Part shown: one piece after another, positions 18,079-26,633 of the stretch | How the letters are laid out: each line of letters begins with the position of its first letter | Position numbering within the stretch: position 1 is the stretch's first letter | Assembly (NCBI GenBank): GCA_965221405.1 | Contig: CBDCSE010000002.1 | Coordinates: 1,426,001-1,490,000 of the forward strand | Length of the DNA: 64,000 bases | Direction: 5' to 3' | Source: JAPOUP01 sp965221405 | Lineage (GTDB): Bacteria; Pseudomonadota; Alphaproteobacteria; Rhodobacterales; Rhodobacteraceae | Made by a program: the position numbers and the translations under genes | The notes under the pieces: model-generated | What the model was told of the DNA's origin: nothing | Database searches by the model: none | The model's input: only the letters and a program-made list of their open reading frames with translations

Positions 18079-19084
18079 GTTCCTGAAAGGATCTCTTGCC
18101 ACAGCCGTGGCGACCGGGGCCGGTCAATCGATCGGAGCGGATGAACCGAAATCCGTTTTCATGGTCCTTTGGCGGGGAGAAACGGAGGTGGAGGACGGTT
18201 TCTACGCACATTTCGCCGAAAGCGGGATGCCGCTGAACTTCACGGTTCGCTCACTTGACCGGGATCCCGACCGCCTTCCGGATATCCTGGCGGAGATCGA
18301 AAACGTCAAACCGGATCTCGTCTACACCTGGGGCACCACGGTCACACTCGGTATCGCGGGTCGCGACCCGTTTCTGGCAAGCTCCACCCAGGACTACCCT
18401 CCGCGGGTAACTGACAGACCGATCGTGTTCACCATGGTTTCACAACCGGTGAAATCACGGATCATTCCCGCGTTCGGCGTAACCGGCCGCAACGTGACGG
18501 GCGTCAGTCACATCGTGCCACTGAATACACAGTTCAGGGCAATGCAATCCTACATGCCGATCGATCGGGTCGCCACGATATACACTCCGACCGAAAGCAA
18601 TTCGGTTCTTGTTGTCGAGCAGCTTATCAATCTCGGCCGCCGCCTAAACATAAGGATCAACGATTTTCCGGTTCCGCTTGACGCTGACGGGAATCCCGAT
18701 CCCGCTTCGCTGCCCGGCCTCGTTCAGGCGGCCGCGGCGACGGGCCCCCAATTTCTCTATCTTGGGCCTGACAGCTTCATCGGCCAGTACGCGCGTCAGA
18801 TCACTGAGTTGGCCAATCTCCACAACCTGCCCTCCTTCGCGTCGACGGAAGTCATGCTTGCGTCCTCGGACGCGCTTTTCGGACTGGTCGCGCCTTATGA
18901 AAAAGTCGGGCGGTTCACGGCCTCCAAGGTGGAGCGCATTCTATTCGGCAACGAATCGGCCGAGAGCATTCCCGTCGAGGTGCTCCCTGAATTCTCCTAT
19001 CAGATCCGAGCGGATGTGGCGCGCGAACTGGAAATCTACCCCAGTCTTTCCTTACTCGACTATGCAGAGGTAATCGGCCAGTGA
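18038..19084 (+). CDS. ABC_sub_bind-family periplasmic substrate-binding protein
   Basis: A 348-residue protein beginning KRRRFLACLSKREFLKGSLA with an alanine-rich stretch after it: a Tat-like or Sec signal for export. The body resembles the ABC_sub_bind family (TrpX/Peripla_BP_4-like, PF04392): WRGETEVEDGF, then LVYTWGTTVTLG, VFTMVSQPVKS, NVTGVSHIVP and the late YEKVGRFTASKVERILFG. No permease or ATPase gene is adjacent, so it may act as a ligand-presenting receptor for the two periplasmic sensor proteins rather than in transport (inference). The start at 18038, inside the end of the MFS gene, follows TTTGGAGAG and gives a 41-base overlap; the upstream in-frame ATG at 18020 is less well placed. 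Confidence 0.85.
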   Translation: MKRRRFLACLSKREFLKGSLATAVATGAGQSIGADEPKSVFMVLWRGETEVEDGFYAHFAESGMPLNFTVRSLDRDPDRLPDILAEIENVKPDLVYTWGTTVTLGIAGRDPFLASSTQDYPPRVTDRPIVFTMVSQPVKSRIIPAFGVTGRNVTGVSHIVPLNTQFRAMQSYMPIDRVATIYTPTESNSVLVVEQLINLGRRLNIRINDFPVPLDADGNPDPASLPGLVQAAAATGPQFLYLGPDSFIGQYARQITELANLHNLPSFASTEVMLASSDALFGLVAPYEKVGRFTASKVERILFGNESAESIPVEVLPEFSYQIRADVARELEIYPSLSLLDYAEVIGQ

Positions 19085-19878
19085 TGACGGCATGTTCAGA
19101 AATGGGCGTATCGGTGCGCGACGACAGCGAACCGGATCGGGCAGATTTCCTGCATACGGCCCGCACGGTAATTGATCGATGGTCCCGATCCAACCCGGAG
19201 AATGTCCGGCTCAGGCCTGCGGACGCCGACGATCTGCGCGCGTTACACTCCCTTAACTCAGATGCGATCATGGGTCTGGGAGAGGATGGATTGTTCATGC
19301 CAATGCCAGAGAGTTTCCTCTCCGAAATGATCCGGAACGGCATAATCCTGTTAATTGAGCGCGGAGGGGAGCCGCTGGGATACAGCATCGCAGTGCCAGC
19401 GGGCCGCGGTCAACCTCCGTTCATTCCAGGCACGCACTCCGGCTGGACCGGCCTTCTGTTCGGTACAGCCCTTGATCCAGCCATGCGCGGACAGGGCTGG
19501 CATTTACGTCTGATCCGGATGCGAAAGAGGATCTTTTCCGATGCTGGATTCGTTTCGGCACAGTCAACCGCATCTCCATTTAATTCAGCCTCACTTGCCA
19601 ACCTGATGAATTCCGGGTTTCATGTCTCGGGCCTGAGAAACCTGTTGGACGGACATCCCCGCTTCCTGCTTGAATGTGGGCTCGCGTTCGAAACCGGTCA
19701 GCAATCCAAACCGACCGGCAACCAACGTCACGTCGTGCTTCCGAAAGCGGGGAACCTATCGGATCATCAGACCCTCCTTGCGGATGGCTGGGTCGCGACC
19801 GGCATTCGCAAGGGCCGACACTGCACTTTGATCTACACCCGAGGAACCGAACTGCATTCCGGGGAACCGAATCCGTGA
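19084..19878 (+). CDS. GNAT-family N-acetyltransferase
   Basis: A predicted protein of about 264 residues. After a 40-residue leader it shows a GNAT fold: VRLRPADADDLRALHSLN (beta1-alpha1), ILLIERGGEPLGYSIAV (beta3), and GTALDPAMRGQGWHLRLIR, where RGQGW is the acetyl-CoA pyrophosphate loop. A later stretch FNSASLANLMNSGFHVSG matches the end of the domain. The C-terminal 70 residues are unassigned. It starts one base inside the preceding stop (TGATG) and its own stop overlaps the next start (GTGA), so it is certainly part of this operon. The acceptor is unknown; modification of a signalling partner or of the bound ligand are both possible. Confidence 0.8.
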   Translation: MTACSEMGVSVRDDSEPDRADFLHTARTVIDRWSRSNPENVRLRPADADDLRALHSLNSDAIMGLGEDGLFMPMPESFLSEMIRNGIILLIERGGEPLGYSIAVPAGRGQPPFIPGTHSGWTGLLFGTALDPAMRGQGWHLRLIRMRKRIFSDAGFVSAQSTASPFNSASLANLMNSGFHVSGLRNLLDGHPRFLLECGLAFETGQQSKPTGNQRHVVLPKAGNLSDHQTLLADGWVATGIRKGRHCTLIYTRGTELHSGEPNP

Positions 19879-21800
19879 CGCAGGCCATTGATCCCTCTAA
19901 AAAAGAGAGCCGGCAGGGCAGTGGACCCAGCCTCAGGCGAAGTGTCGGCCTGACAGCGGTCGCGGCCCTGGTGGCGACTTCAGCGATACTCATCGCCTAT
20001 GCGGAGATCCGGGGCGCTTCGCTTGCCCACCGTCACTCCGCGACTTCGATCAGCCTGCAGACGGACCTGATCAACACGATGCTTGAGCTGCGCCATGAGC
20101 GACTGACGGCGCTTGCCCGTCAACTCGCGGTGGATCCCGAGGTGGATTCGGTACTTGTGGCCAATGTCGATTCAAGCGAGATGGACGAGGCGCTCCAGAT
20201 CGTCAGGGAAGCGCAGCCGGAGCGCCCTACCATATTTCTGGCAACCTCGGGCGGCCAGGTCGTCGCAAGCGCGGATAACGGGTCGGTGTCACTGGGCCTC
20301 ACCACTTTCGCGCAGGTGAGACCCCAGACCCCTTATACCGATCTATTGATCGATGAGACCGGTTCACCGGTGCAGGCGCACAGCACTCCGGTTCGACGCG
20401 GAAACCTTGTAGTCGGCAAGATCTGGACTGTCCTGCCGGTCTCGGAAGGTATCGACGAGTTCTTTCCGAAACTTTCAGGACTTGCATATCGTGACACCGA
20501 CGGCGAAATCCGAAGCCTTCTCGGTGCCGTGCCCGAAACCGGCATCGGCACCCTTGCAGGTGGCGGTGATCTACGGGCACGAAGCATGGTTCTGTCTGTT
20601 GGCGAGGGGCGGCGTCTGGAAGCAACTATTGTTCCACTTCAATATGGAACCGCAGAGGCGGCCGGCGACCTGATCCTGCTCCGTGACATCTCTGACGCTC
20701 TGCGCCGCGAGGAGTTGCTCACCATGATGGCCCTCACCGCGGTGCTGGCGATCATCCTTCTGTCCCTTGGCCTGCTGCTGCAGAAACTAAGAGTGGGATT
20801 TCGCCCCCTTGGCGCAGTCGTGAGACTACTTGGTGCCATGTCCGGTGGCGAGACCAAGATGCGTATCAGCGGTATTGGCCAGAACCTCCCGGGGACTGGT
20901 GGAAAGCGCGGCGCCACATCCGGGGCCGCCGTAAGATCTGGGCGGGAGATCGACACCCTGCTTCTTGCGGTCGATAGCTTCCGCTCAAGCCTCGATGCCC
21001 GGAACGAACTGATTGCCGTTACGGAGCAGCTTGAGAACGCCCGCCGCATCCAGCAGTCACTTCTTCCGGCGACGTTCAACCTGCATCCGGGGCTGGACAT
21101 ACATGGCCGCATGCGTCCCGCCCTCGAAGTTGCCGGCGACTTTTTCGATATATTCACCCTGGACGACGGTAGGGTTGCGCTGCTGATAGCCGATGTATCC
21201 GGGAAGGGAATGGCACCGGCGCTGTTCGCTGCCCAGGCCAGCGCCCTGTTAAGGGCCCAGTGCCACCAGTTCGACGAGCCGGCCAAGGTGATGCAAGCGG
21301 CTAACAACGCTCTGTGCGAGCGCAATCCCGAAGATATGTTCATCACAGCGATACTCGCCATTGTCACGCCGGACACGGGCGAAGTGAATTTTGTCAATGC
21401 CGGACACTGTCCTCCGATGATCGCGAAACAGGACGGAACCGTAAGTCTGGTGACCACCGCGCCGGACATGGTGATTGGTGTGCTCGCGGATCTGGAATGG
21501 ACAGCACATCGTGTCGTGCTCGCGCCCGGCGAACAGATGCTGCTCTACAGCGACGGCCTCGACGAGGCCCAGAATGAGAGCGGAACATTACTTGGTACCG
21601 AGGGTGCGGTGGATATGTTCAGGGATGCCTGCACCACACACGGCAAGCGGTCCAGCCGGCTTCTGTGCGAACGGATGCTTGACCGTATTGACGCTTTCGC
21701 GGCCGGTGCACGCCAGGCGGACGATATCTCAATCCTAGTGGTTCACCGTAAATCCGACGATGAAAAAGAAGTCCGCGCCCCTACCCCGGATCCGGAGTGA
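19875..21800 (+). CDS. SpoIIE/RsbU-like PP2C phosphatase with periplasmic sensor
   Basis: The 641-residue protein starts with a GTG at 19875 that overlaps the previous stop. A membrane helix near residues 25-47 leads to a periplasmic sensor domain of about 220 residues, then a second helix near 284-302 (ALTAVLAIILLSLGLLLQ), a HAMP-like linker, and a PP2C/SpoIIE domain from about 400. Metal-binding signatures are AGDFFDIF, LIADVSGKGMAPALFAAQ, NAGHCPPMI, LLYSDGLDEA and the ending QADDISILVV. This class dephosphorylates STAS antagonists. With the STAS protein and the kinase upstream it closes a partner-switching loop, here with a separate periplasmic input. Confidence 0.9.
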   Translation: MTQAIDPSKKESRQGSGPSLRRSVGLTAVAALVATSAILIAYAEIRGASLAHRHSATSISLQTDLINTMLELRHERLTALARQLAVDPEVDSVLVANVDSSEMDEALQIVREAQPERPTIFLATSGGQVVASADNGSVSLGLTTFAQVRPQTPYTDLLIDETGSPVQAHSTPVRRGNLVVGKIWTVLPVSEGIDEFFPKLSGLAYRDTDGEIRSLLGAVPETGIGTLAGGGDLRARSMVLSVGEGRRLEATIVPLQYGTAEAAGDLILLRDISDALRREELLTMMALTAVLAIILLSLGLLLQKLRVGFRPLGAVVRLLGAMSGGETKMRISGIGQNLPGTGGKRGATSGAAVRSGREIDTLLLAVDSFRSSLDARNELIAVTEQLENARRIQQSLLPATFNLHPGLDIHGRMRPALEVAGDFFDIFTLDDGRVALLIADVSGKGMAPALFAAQASALLRAQCHQFDEPAKVMQAANNALCERNPEDMFITAILAIVTPDTGEVNFVNAGHCPPMIAKQDGTVSLVTTAPDMVIGVLADLEWTAHRVVLAPGEQMLLYSDGLDEAQNESGTLLGTEGAVDMFRDACTTHGKRSSRLLCERMLDRIDAFAAGARQADDISILVVHRKSDDEKEVRAPTPDPE

Positions 21801-21974
21801 CGCCCTAAAGGAAGGGACGCTGAGCTTTTCCCGCGATGGTGTCCCGGGAAGTCTCCAGACCTGACCACCGTATATCCGGGCACGCGTGAGCGGCTCTCCC
21901 GGTCAGGGATCGCCCGGATTTCGGGGGCAACCCCGCTTTCCACCCGCGTGCGGCCGGCCTGCGCCCCATGAGCG

Positions 21975-22100
21975 CCGGGTGTGTCCCGGATTCCCGACGC
22001 CTGCCCGCGCCGTTCTCAATCCCCGTCTGCCGGAAAAATGGCGGCTTTCGGCCGATTGTAGCCAGACGGGCCGATTGCCCGAAATCCGGGATACACCCGG
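21975..22100. repeat. Inverted-repeat element, MITE-like (126 bp)
   Basis: Left arm CCGGGTGTGTCCCGGATT (21975-21992) pairs with the complement of 22083-22100 at 17 of 18 positions, around 90 non-coding bases. No gene is inside and no target duplication could be fixed. It lies in the 476-base gap between the phosphatase and the GPP34 gene and could be a miniature transposable element or a regulatory hairpin. Confidence 0.55.
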
Positions 22101-22276
22101 GCCAGAAAGACTGCGGTGGGGGTCCAGAAAGTCCCGCATAACCTGGGATGGCGGCGACAGACGGCGTTCTGTTCTTCTTGCGCTCCCGCCTCAGGCTGCT
22201 CAAAATCCAAAAGGGATTGCGCCACTTTCGCGTTTATTTTCTTGATTCCAGTTCCAATTCCGGTTTATGTCAATTC

Positions 22277-22969
22277 ATGACCATGGATTCCGCAAACGCT
22301 ACACCCAAAGCCCTCCCGCTGACTTTCGCAGAGGAAATCATGCTTCTGCTTCTTGATGACCGTAGCGGGAAATTCATTTTCGTCCCTCAGCATTCGATGA
22401 ACTTCGTGCTTTCCGGGGCTATCCTTATGGATCTCGCCATCCGCGGCAAGATCGATACCGACCTGAAAAAGCTGATTGTCATCGACGCCAGTCCGACGGG
22501 CGATGACCTTCTGGACCAAACGCTTGAACGGCTTGCGAGCGCGGATGAGCAGCATGATGCCCATTACTGGGTCGAATTCTGCCAGAGAGACTCCAAGTTT
22601 GTCCGTCAGCAGGCACTGGACCGACTCTGCGAGGCCGGCATACTGGAACTCCAGGAAAACCGGGTAATGTGGGTCTTCAGATCCCATCGCTATCCTATCC
22701 GGGATGGAAAAGCGGAGAAGCAGGTCAAACTCCGGATCATGTCGATCCTTTTTAGTGACGAGATTCCCGAACCGCACGATATCGCCATAATTGGCTTGGT
22801 TGATGTCTGTGGGATATTCAGGCACCTGCTTTCCGCCAGCGAGCACGATGGTGCGCGTGAGCGGATCGCGCAGATTAGGAAGATGGACCTCATCGGGCAG
22901 GCTGTGACCAATTGCGTTAGGGAAATCGAACTGCAGCTTGCGCAGTCGATGGCCGTCGCCCCGATGTAA
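22277..22969 (+). CDS. GOLPH3/GPP34-family protein
   Basis: A 230-residue protein with GPP34 (GOLPH3) features: LTFAEEIMLLLLDDRSGKF at the N-terminus, a FVLSGAILMDLAIRGKI segment (the family's 'AL.GA.L.dL...G.I'), then DDLLDQTLERL, and RLCEAGILEL before a beta-hairpin with SHRYPIRD. In eukaryotes GOLPH3 binds phosphatidylinositol-4-phosphate and recruits glycosyltransferases; bacterial members are mostly uncharacterised and are better known from actinobacteria. No signal peptide or membrane helix is seen. The start MTMDSANATP at 22277 is the first giving the family's usual length. It has the same orientation as the partner-switching operon but is 476 bases away, so co-transcription is uncertain. 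Confidence 0.75.
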   Translation: MTMDSANATPKALPLTFAEEIMLLLLDDRSGKFIFVPQHSMNFVLSGAILMDLAIRGKIDTDLKKLIVIDASPTGDDLLDQTLERLASADEQHDAHYWVEFCQRDSKFVRQQALDRLCEAGILELQENRVMWVFRSHRYPIRDGKAEKQVKLRIMSILFSDEIPEPHDIAIIGLVDVCGIFRHLLSASEHDGARERIAQIRKMDLIGQAVTNCVREIELQLAQSMAVAPM

Positions 22970-23253
22970 GCTCACCCTTCTGAAGGGTCATATCGGATAG
23001 TAACGTTTTTCCCGCGCTGATGTGGTCCAATTTTTTGGACCCGGGCAGTTCCAATCCGTTATTTTCGTGCCGTGCCGTGCGGGAGCCGCGGCATCGGGCG
23101 GGACGGGCTGCCGCTGGCGCGCCGCTTCCGGCACCACGCAACGCTGTGTCGGCGGAGGTCGGCCCCCCAGCTTCCTCGGCTGGAGGCGGAACTGGCGTCG
23201 GAAACTCCCGATCTGGACAGCAGCGGGACGGGCACTCCGGAACGCCTCTCTGA
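22970..23253. other. Gap with a small hairpin
   Basis: No gene is recognised. A 7-bp stem GGTCCAA / TTGGACC with a TTTT loop lies at 23023-23040 and could terminate the GPP34 transcript, although no T tract follows it. The last ten bases (23244-23253) are the left target duplication of the next element. Confidence 0.45.
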
Positions 23254-25699
23254 TCAATGGCATTCGGATAAGGATTCCGTGCGTTCGGACAGGAAAGCCC
23301 CCGCGCTTCGGGCGTGAGCCGGAAGCCGGGGGCCTTGTTTTGGCGGCCTTTCGTGATGTCAGCCGGCGTGCCTGGTCTGCCACCTGCTTCTTGGCCGCAT
23401 TGACCGGTGCGGGTAGCTGCGTCCCGGCCTCTCGCGCTGGATGCACCACGAAAGCCCGGCCATGATTCGCGCGATGGACTGCCTGACCGCGTCTGCCTGT
23501 CTGAGGAACAGGGCCTCGATCTCCCCGACGAGGCGCAGGCCGTTCCGGAAGTTGGCGCGCATGGCGGGCAGGCCCTCCTCCCCGCCGCCGGCGTTGAGGT
23601 CACCGTCGCACCGGTTGGAGAACCGGCGGGCGAGGGTGACGAGCGTGAACGCGGCGTAGAGTTCCTGGCGGACGCCACGGACGGATTTCGCGTGGAACCA
23701 TTCGATCACGGCCTTGCCGGTTCTGTACATTTCTTCCACGCCCCAGCGCCCATGATATATGTCGGAGAGCGCCTGAACGTCGAAGCGCCCGCCGTCGGTC
23801 AGGGAGGTGACCAGACAGTATCGCGTGTCCCCAGCTACGTATGTGACCAAGCGGACGCGGAGCGTCCGCCCCCGGAGCGTGGTCTCGTCCCTCGGCGCGT
23901 CGAGAATCACGGTCCGCTCGGTCTCGCCCGAGACGCCGAAGGTCGAGTTCGCCCCCTTGTTGAAGCGGAACACGAAGTCCAGTCCGCGCTCCCGGTGGGC
24001 CAGCGCCATGGCGAAGGACCAGTAGCCGCGGTCGTAGACGATGACGTCGCCCTCCACGGCGCGGTCCAGGTGGGTGAGCGCGGCCTCGCGCTCGTTTTCG
24101 TGGCGGAACAGGTCGAAGTCGACGGGGATCCGGTCGCGGAGCCTGTAGAGGACGCTGACCATGCCCTGGGCATGGTGGGTGCCGTCCGGGACGCGGAAGC
24201 CGCGCTCCGCGAGCTCCCGCGGCAAGGCAATCCTCCACCCGTCGACGGCCAGAATCCTGCGGCCCTTCCAGGGCGTGGCCTCAGGGGCACTGGCGAGAAT
24301 CTCGGCGTGCAGGCGCCGGAACGCAGCCTCGTCCAGCTTCTCGCGCGCCGCGCAGGCCGTTGACGCAGCGGGAGGCTCGTCCTGCGGCAGCTCCACCCCC
24401 GCCGCCGTGCATTGTTCCCAGAGCCCGCACAGCGTGGCGCGGTAGCCCTGCCCGCGCGGCGCGGCGACGAGGCGGAGCACGAACAGCATGATCAGCAGGC
24501 TGCTGAACACCCTCCGGCGCTTCTGCCAGCGGGCGTCCTCGCGCGCCGCGACGGCGGTGGCGGCCGCGACCAGCGTCTCGAAGCCCTCCGGGAACCGGCG
24601 GTCGGAGGCGGCGGAGCGGCCCCGCTCGGCCCGCGTCGGCGGCTTCGGCTTCGCTTTGGCCTCCCGCTCCCCGCGCAGGATGCCGCGGGCGCCACCGACC
24701 AGCGGCATCACGTAGACGCCCTTCACCGACTTACCCTTTCCGGCGGTCTCACCGACGCGCTCCCAGTTAGCCGCGCGGTAGCAGGTGGCCCGGAACCTCG
24801 TCTCGTCCACGAAGGTCTCGCAGAGCACGGGGCGCCAGCCGTGGAGGCGCTCCCAGTCCTCCGCCAGGCGCCGCGTTGCCATGGCCAGCGCCGAGGAGGC
24901 AAGATGTCTGGATCTCACCCACGGGAACACGAGATAGCGCGAGTTCACCACCATCAGGTGGCGGTTGCGGGCGCGGGTCCGGTCGCTCCACCCTATCCAG
25001 CGGTCGCGGCATGGCAGCACCTTCGTCGCCGCCTCGAAGAGCACGCACCCCAGCCTGCGGCCCTCGCCGTCGGTGACGAAGTACCGGACGTGTGCCCCGA
25101 AGGGACGGCGATAACCGAGATAGTGGTGCCGGTCCACGAAGGCGTTCCACAGCTGCCGGTCCTCCGTGTCGGTCACGGACTCCAGTTTCAGCGGACGCAG
25201 GTCCGCGAGCGGCGCGGCGATCTCCGGTTGCGGGTCCGAGGCCGGGGTCCAGGCCGGCCTGTCGGCGGCCCTCGCGTCGCGGACGCTCTCCTCCCGCCGC
25301 GGCGGCAGCCTGAGGATCCCGTGGCTTTCCAGCGTCTCCAGCATGCCCAGGCACGCCCCAACCCGGTAGTCGCCCTTCGCCGTGGTCCAGCCGAGGTGCT
25401 CGCAGATGGTCTTCGCCAGCTCGTTGCGGCTGTCGTTGGGGAAAAGCGCCACGGTCTCCTGGATGTCGGCGATCTGCCGGCGGTTCACCCGGCGCCCCGA
25501 GAAGGTGGTCGACTTCAGGTCTGTGATTCGCGGATCCATGGGGCGACTCCCGGAAATTCGAGGGCATCATACGAATCAGGGACGTCGTGTCAAGGGGGTG
25601 TGGGGAAAATTCCGGAACGCGGGAAACCGCGCGATATCATAGGGTTGCGGCCAACGGAAAAATCGCTCCCGGAACGGTATGCTTATCCGAATGCCATTG
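23254..25699 (-). mobile_element. IS4-family element carrying a DruA(DUF4338)-transposase
   Basis: A 2446-bp element. Both ends begin CAATGGCATTCGGATAAG in inverted orientation (18/18 identical), with similarity continuing a further ten bases. It is flanked by CCTCTCTGAT (23244-23253) and CCTCGCTGAT (25700-25709), a 10-bp target duplication with one mismatch, which fits the 8-12 bp duplications of IS4-type elements. The single gene is an uninterrupted 726-residue transposase. Ends, duplication and an open gene suggest a fairly recent insertion. Confidence 0.9.
23359..25539 (-). CDS. Transposase with N-terminal DruA (DUF4338) domain and IS4 DDE core
   Basis: The 726-residue protein joins two modules. 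Residues 100-260 are a DUF4338/DruA domain: WNAFVDRHHYLGYRRPFGAH, then RWIGWSDRTRARNRHLMVVN, PWVRSRHLASSALA, and the RPVLCETFVDETRFRATCYR block. Residues 340-690 are an IS4-type DDE transposase: ILAVDGWR (first aspartate), VIVYDRGYWSF (second), and YHGRWGVEEMYRTGK carrying the Y-R-E-K signature. DruA is best known as a component of the Druantia anti-phage system. The start at 25539 (MDPRIT) leaves a short leader before the terminal repeat. The coding strand is intact with no frameshift. Confidence 0.88.
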   Translation of the reverse strand: MDPRITDLKSTTFSGRRVNRRQIADIQETVALFPNDSRNELAKTICEHLGWTTAKGDYRVGACLGMLETLESHGILRLPPRREESVRDARAADRPAWTPASDPQPEIAAPLADLRPLKLESVTDTEDRQLWNAFVDRHHYLGYRRPFGAHVRYFVTDGEGRRLGCVLFEAATKVLPCRDRWIGWSDRTRARNRHLMVVNSRYLVFPWVRSRHLASSALAMATRRLAEDWERLHGWRPVLCETFVDETRFRATCYRAANWERVGETAGKGKSVKGVYVMPLVGGARGILRGEREAKAKPKPPTRAERGRSAASDRRFPEGFETLVAAATAVAAREDARWQKRRRVFSSLLIMLFVLRLVAAPRGQGYRATLCGLWEQCTAAGVELPQDEPPAASTACAAREKLDEAAFRRLHAEILASAPEATPWKGRRILAVDGWRIALPRELAERGFRVPDGTHHAQGMVSVLYRLRDRIPVDFDLFRHENEREAALTHLDRAVEGDVIVYDRGYWSFAMALAHRERGLDFVFRFNKGANSTFGVSGETERTVILDAPRDETTLRGRTLRVRLVTYVAGDTRYCLVTSLTDGGRFDVQALSDIYHGRWGVEEMYRTGKAVIEWFHAKSVRGVRQELYAAFTLVTLARRFSNRCDGDLNAGGGEEGLPAMRANFRNGLRLVGEIEALFLRQADAVRQSIARIMAGLSWCIQRERPGRSYPHRSMRPRSRWQTRHAG

Positions 25700-25763
25700 C
25701 CTCGCTGATCGGCGGCGCGGCCGCTCTGGAGCGTCTGGATGCCTCGCCGGGCCCGCTGCGGAC

Positions 25764-26454
25764 GGGCATCGACGGCGGCCAGCCCTGGCGGCGCTCGGTC
25801 GGCGACAACCGTCTACACGGACTGGCGGCGCGGCAGCTACTGGCGGGCGGTGCGATCCGTCACCGGCGCCACCGCCCGGCTCGGTATCGAGGCGGATCAC
25901 CTGACCCTCGCCGCGGAGCGGGCATGCCGCAAGGCGCTAGGTGCCGGGGAGCTGGTCGACATCGCGCCGGACATGATGCGGCTCAGGATGGTCAAGTCAC
26001 CGGCGGAGATCGCGCTCATCAGGGAAGGGGCGCGGATCGCCGACATCGGAGGCCGGGCGCGACGCTCAGGATCTAGTGCGCCAACGCCGCCGCTCACGAA
26101 CTCGGCCTCTCGCCCATCAGGCAGGGCGCGACATGCTCGGGCATCTGCGCGGAGATCAACGGGTTCCTGGACGGCGAGGGGCTCCTGCGGTTCCGCTCCT
26201 TCGGGTACGGCCACTCGTTCGGCGTGCTCAGCCACTACTACGGGCGGGAGGCCGGGCTGGAACTCCGCGAGGACATCGACACGGTCCTGGAGCCCGGCAT
26301 GGTGATCTCCATGGAACCCATGCTCCTGATTCCCCAAGGCCTGCCCGGCGTCGGAGGATACCGCGAGCATGACATACTGGTCCTCGACGCCAACGGCGCA
26401 ACCGACATCACTGGATTCCCATACGGACCCGACCACAACGTCATCGGGACCTGA
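25764..26454 (+). pseudogene. Creatinase (M24 peptidase family), decayed
   Basis: Fragments in successive frames match creatinase, the M24-fold creatine amidinohydrolase: GIDGGQPWRRSVGDN near 25770, a frameshift, then TVYTDWRRGSYWRAV, DIAPDMMRLRMVKSPAEIAL and IREGARIADIGG. Another shift leads to FRSFGYGHSFGVLSHYYGRE, LEPGMVISMEPMLLIPQG and the terminal DITGFPYGPDHNVIGT. The central catalytic segment between IADIGG and the next block is missing, so about 150 residues are deleted. The N-terminal domain is also missing; it may have been lost when the IS to the left inserted. It cannot make an active enzyme. Confidence 0.8.
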
Positions 26455-26633
26455 CGACCGCGCCACCCCACCCGCAGCGGCACACCCCACGGCCTGACAG
26501 CGAGCCGCCAGGACGCCCAGACGCGACCTATCCCGGCATTGCGCCAGCACAGAGTGTCAGGGGCAGCAGGAAATTTGCGCGCCGATGCGGATGAGTGTAA
26601 GTCCGTAGGCGGAACCCGGTCCTGGAGGAGCCC

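Noticed and set aside
24412..26076. Long open frame (554 codons) on the plus strand through the IS4/DruA element
   Set aside because: It is antisense to the 726-residue transposase, crosses the element's end and has no motif.
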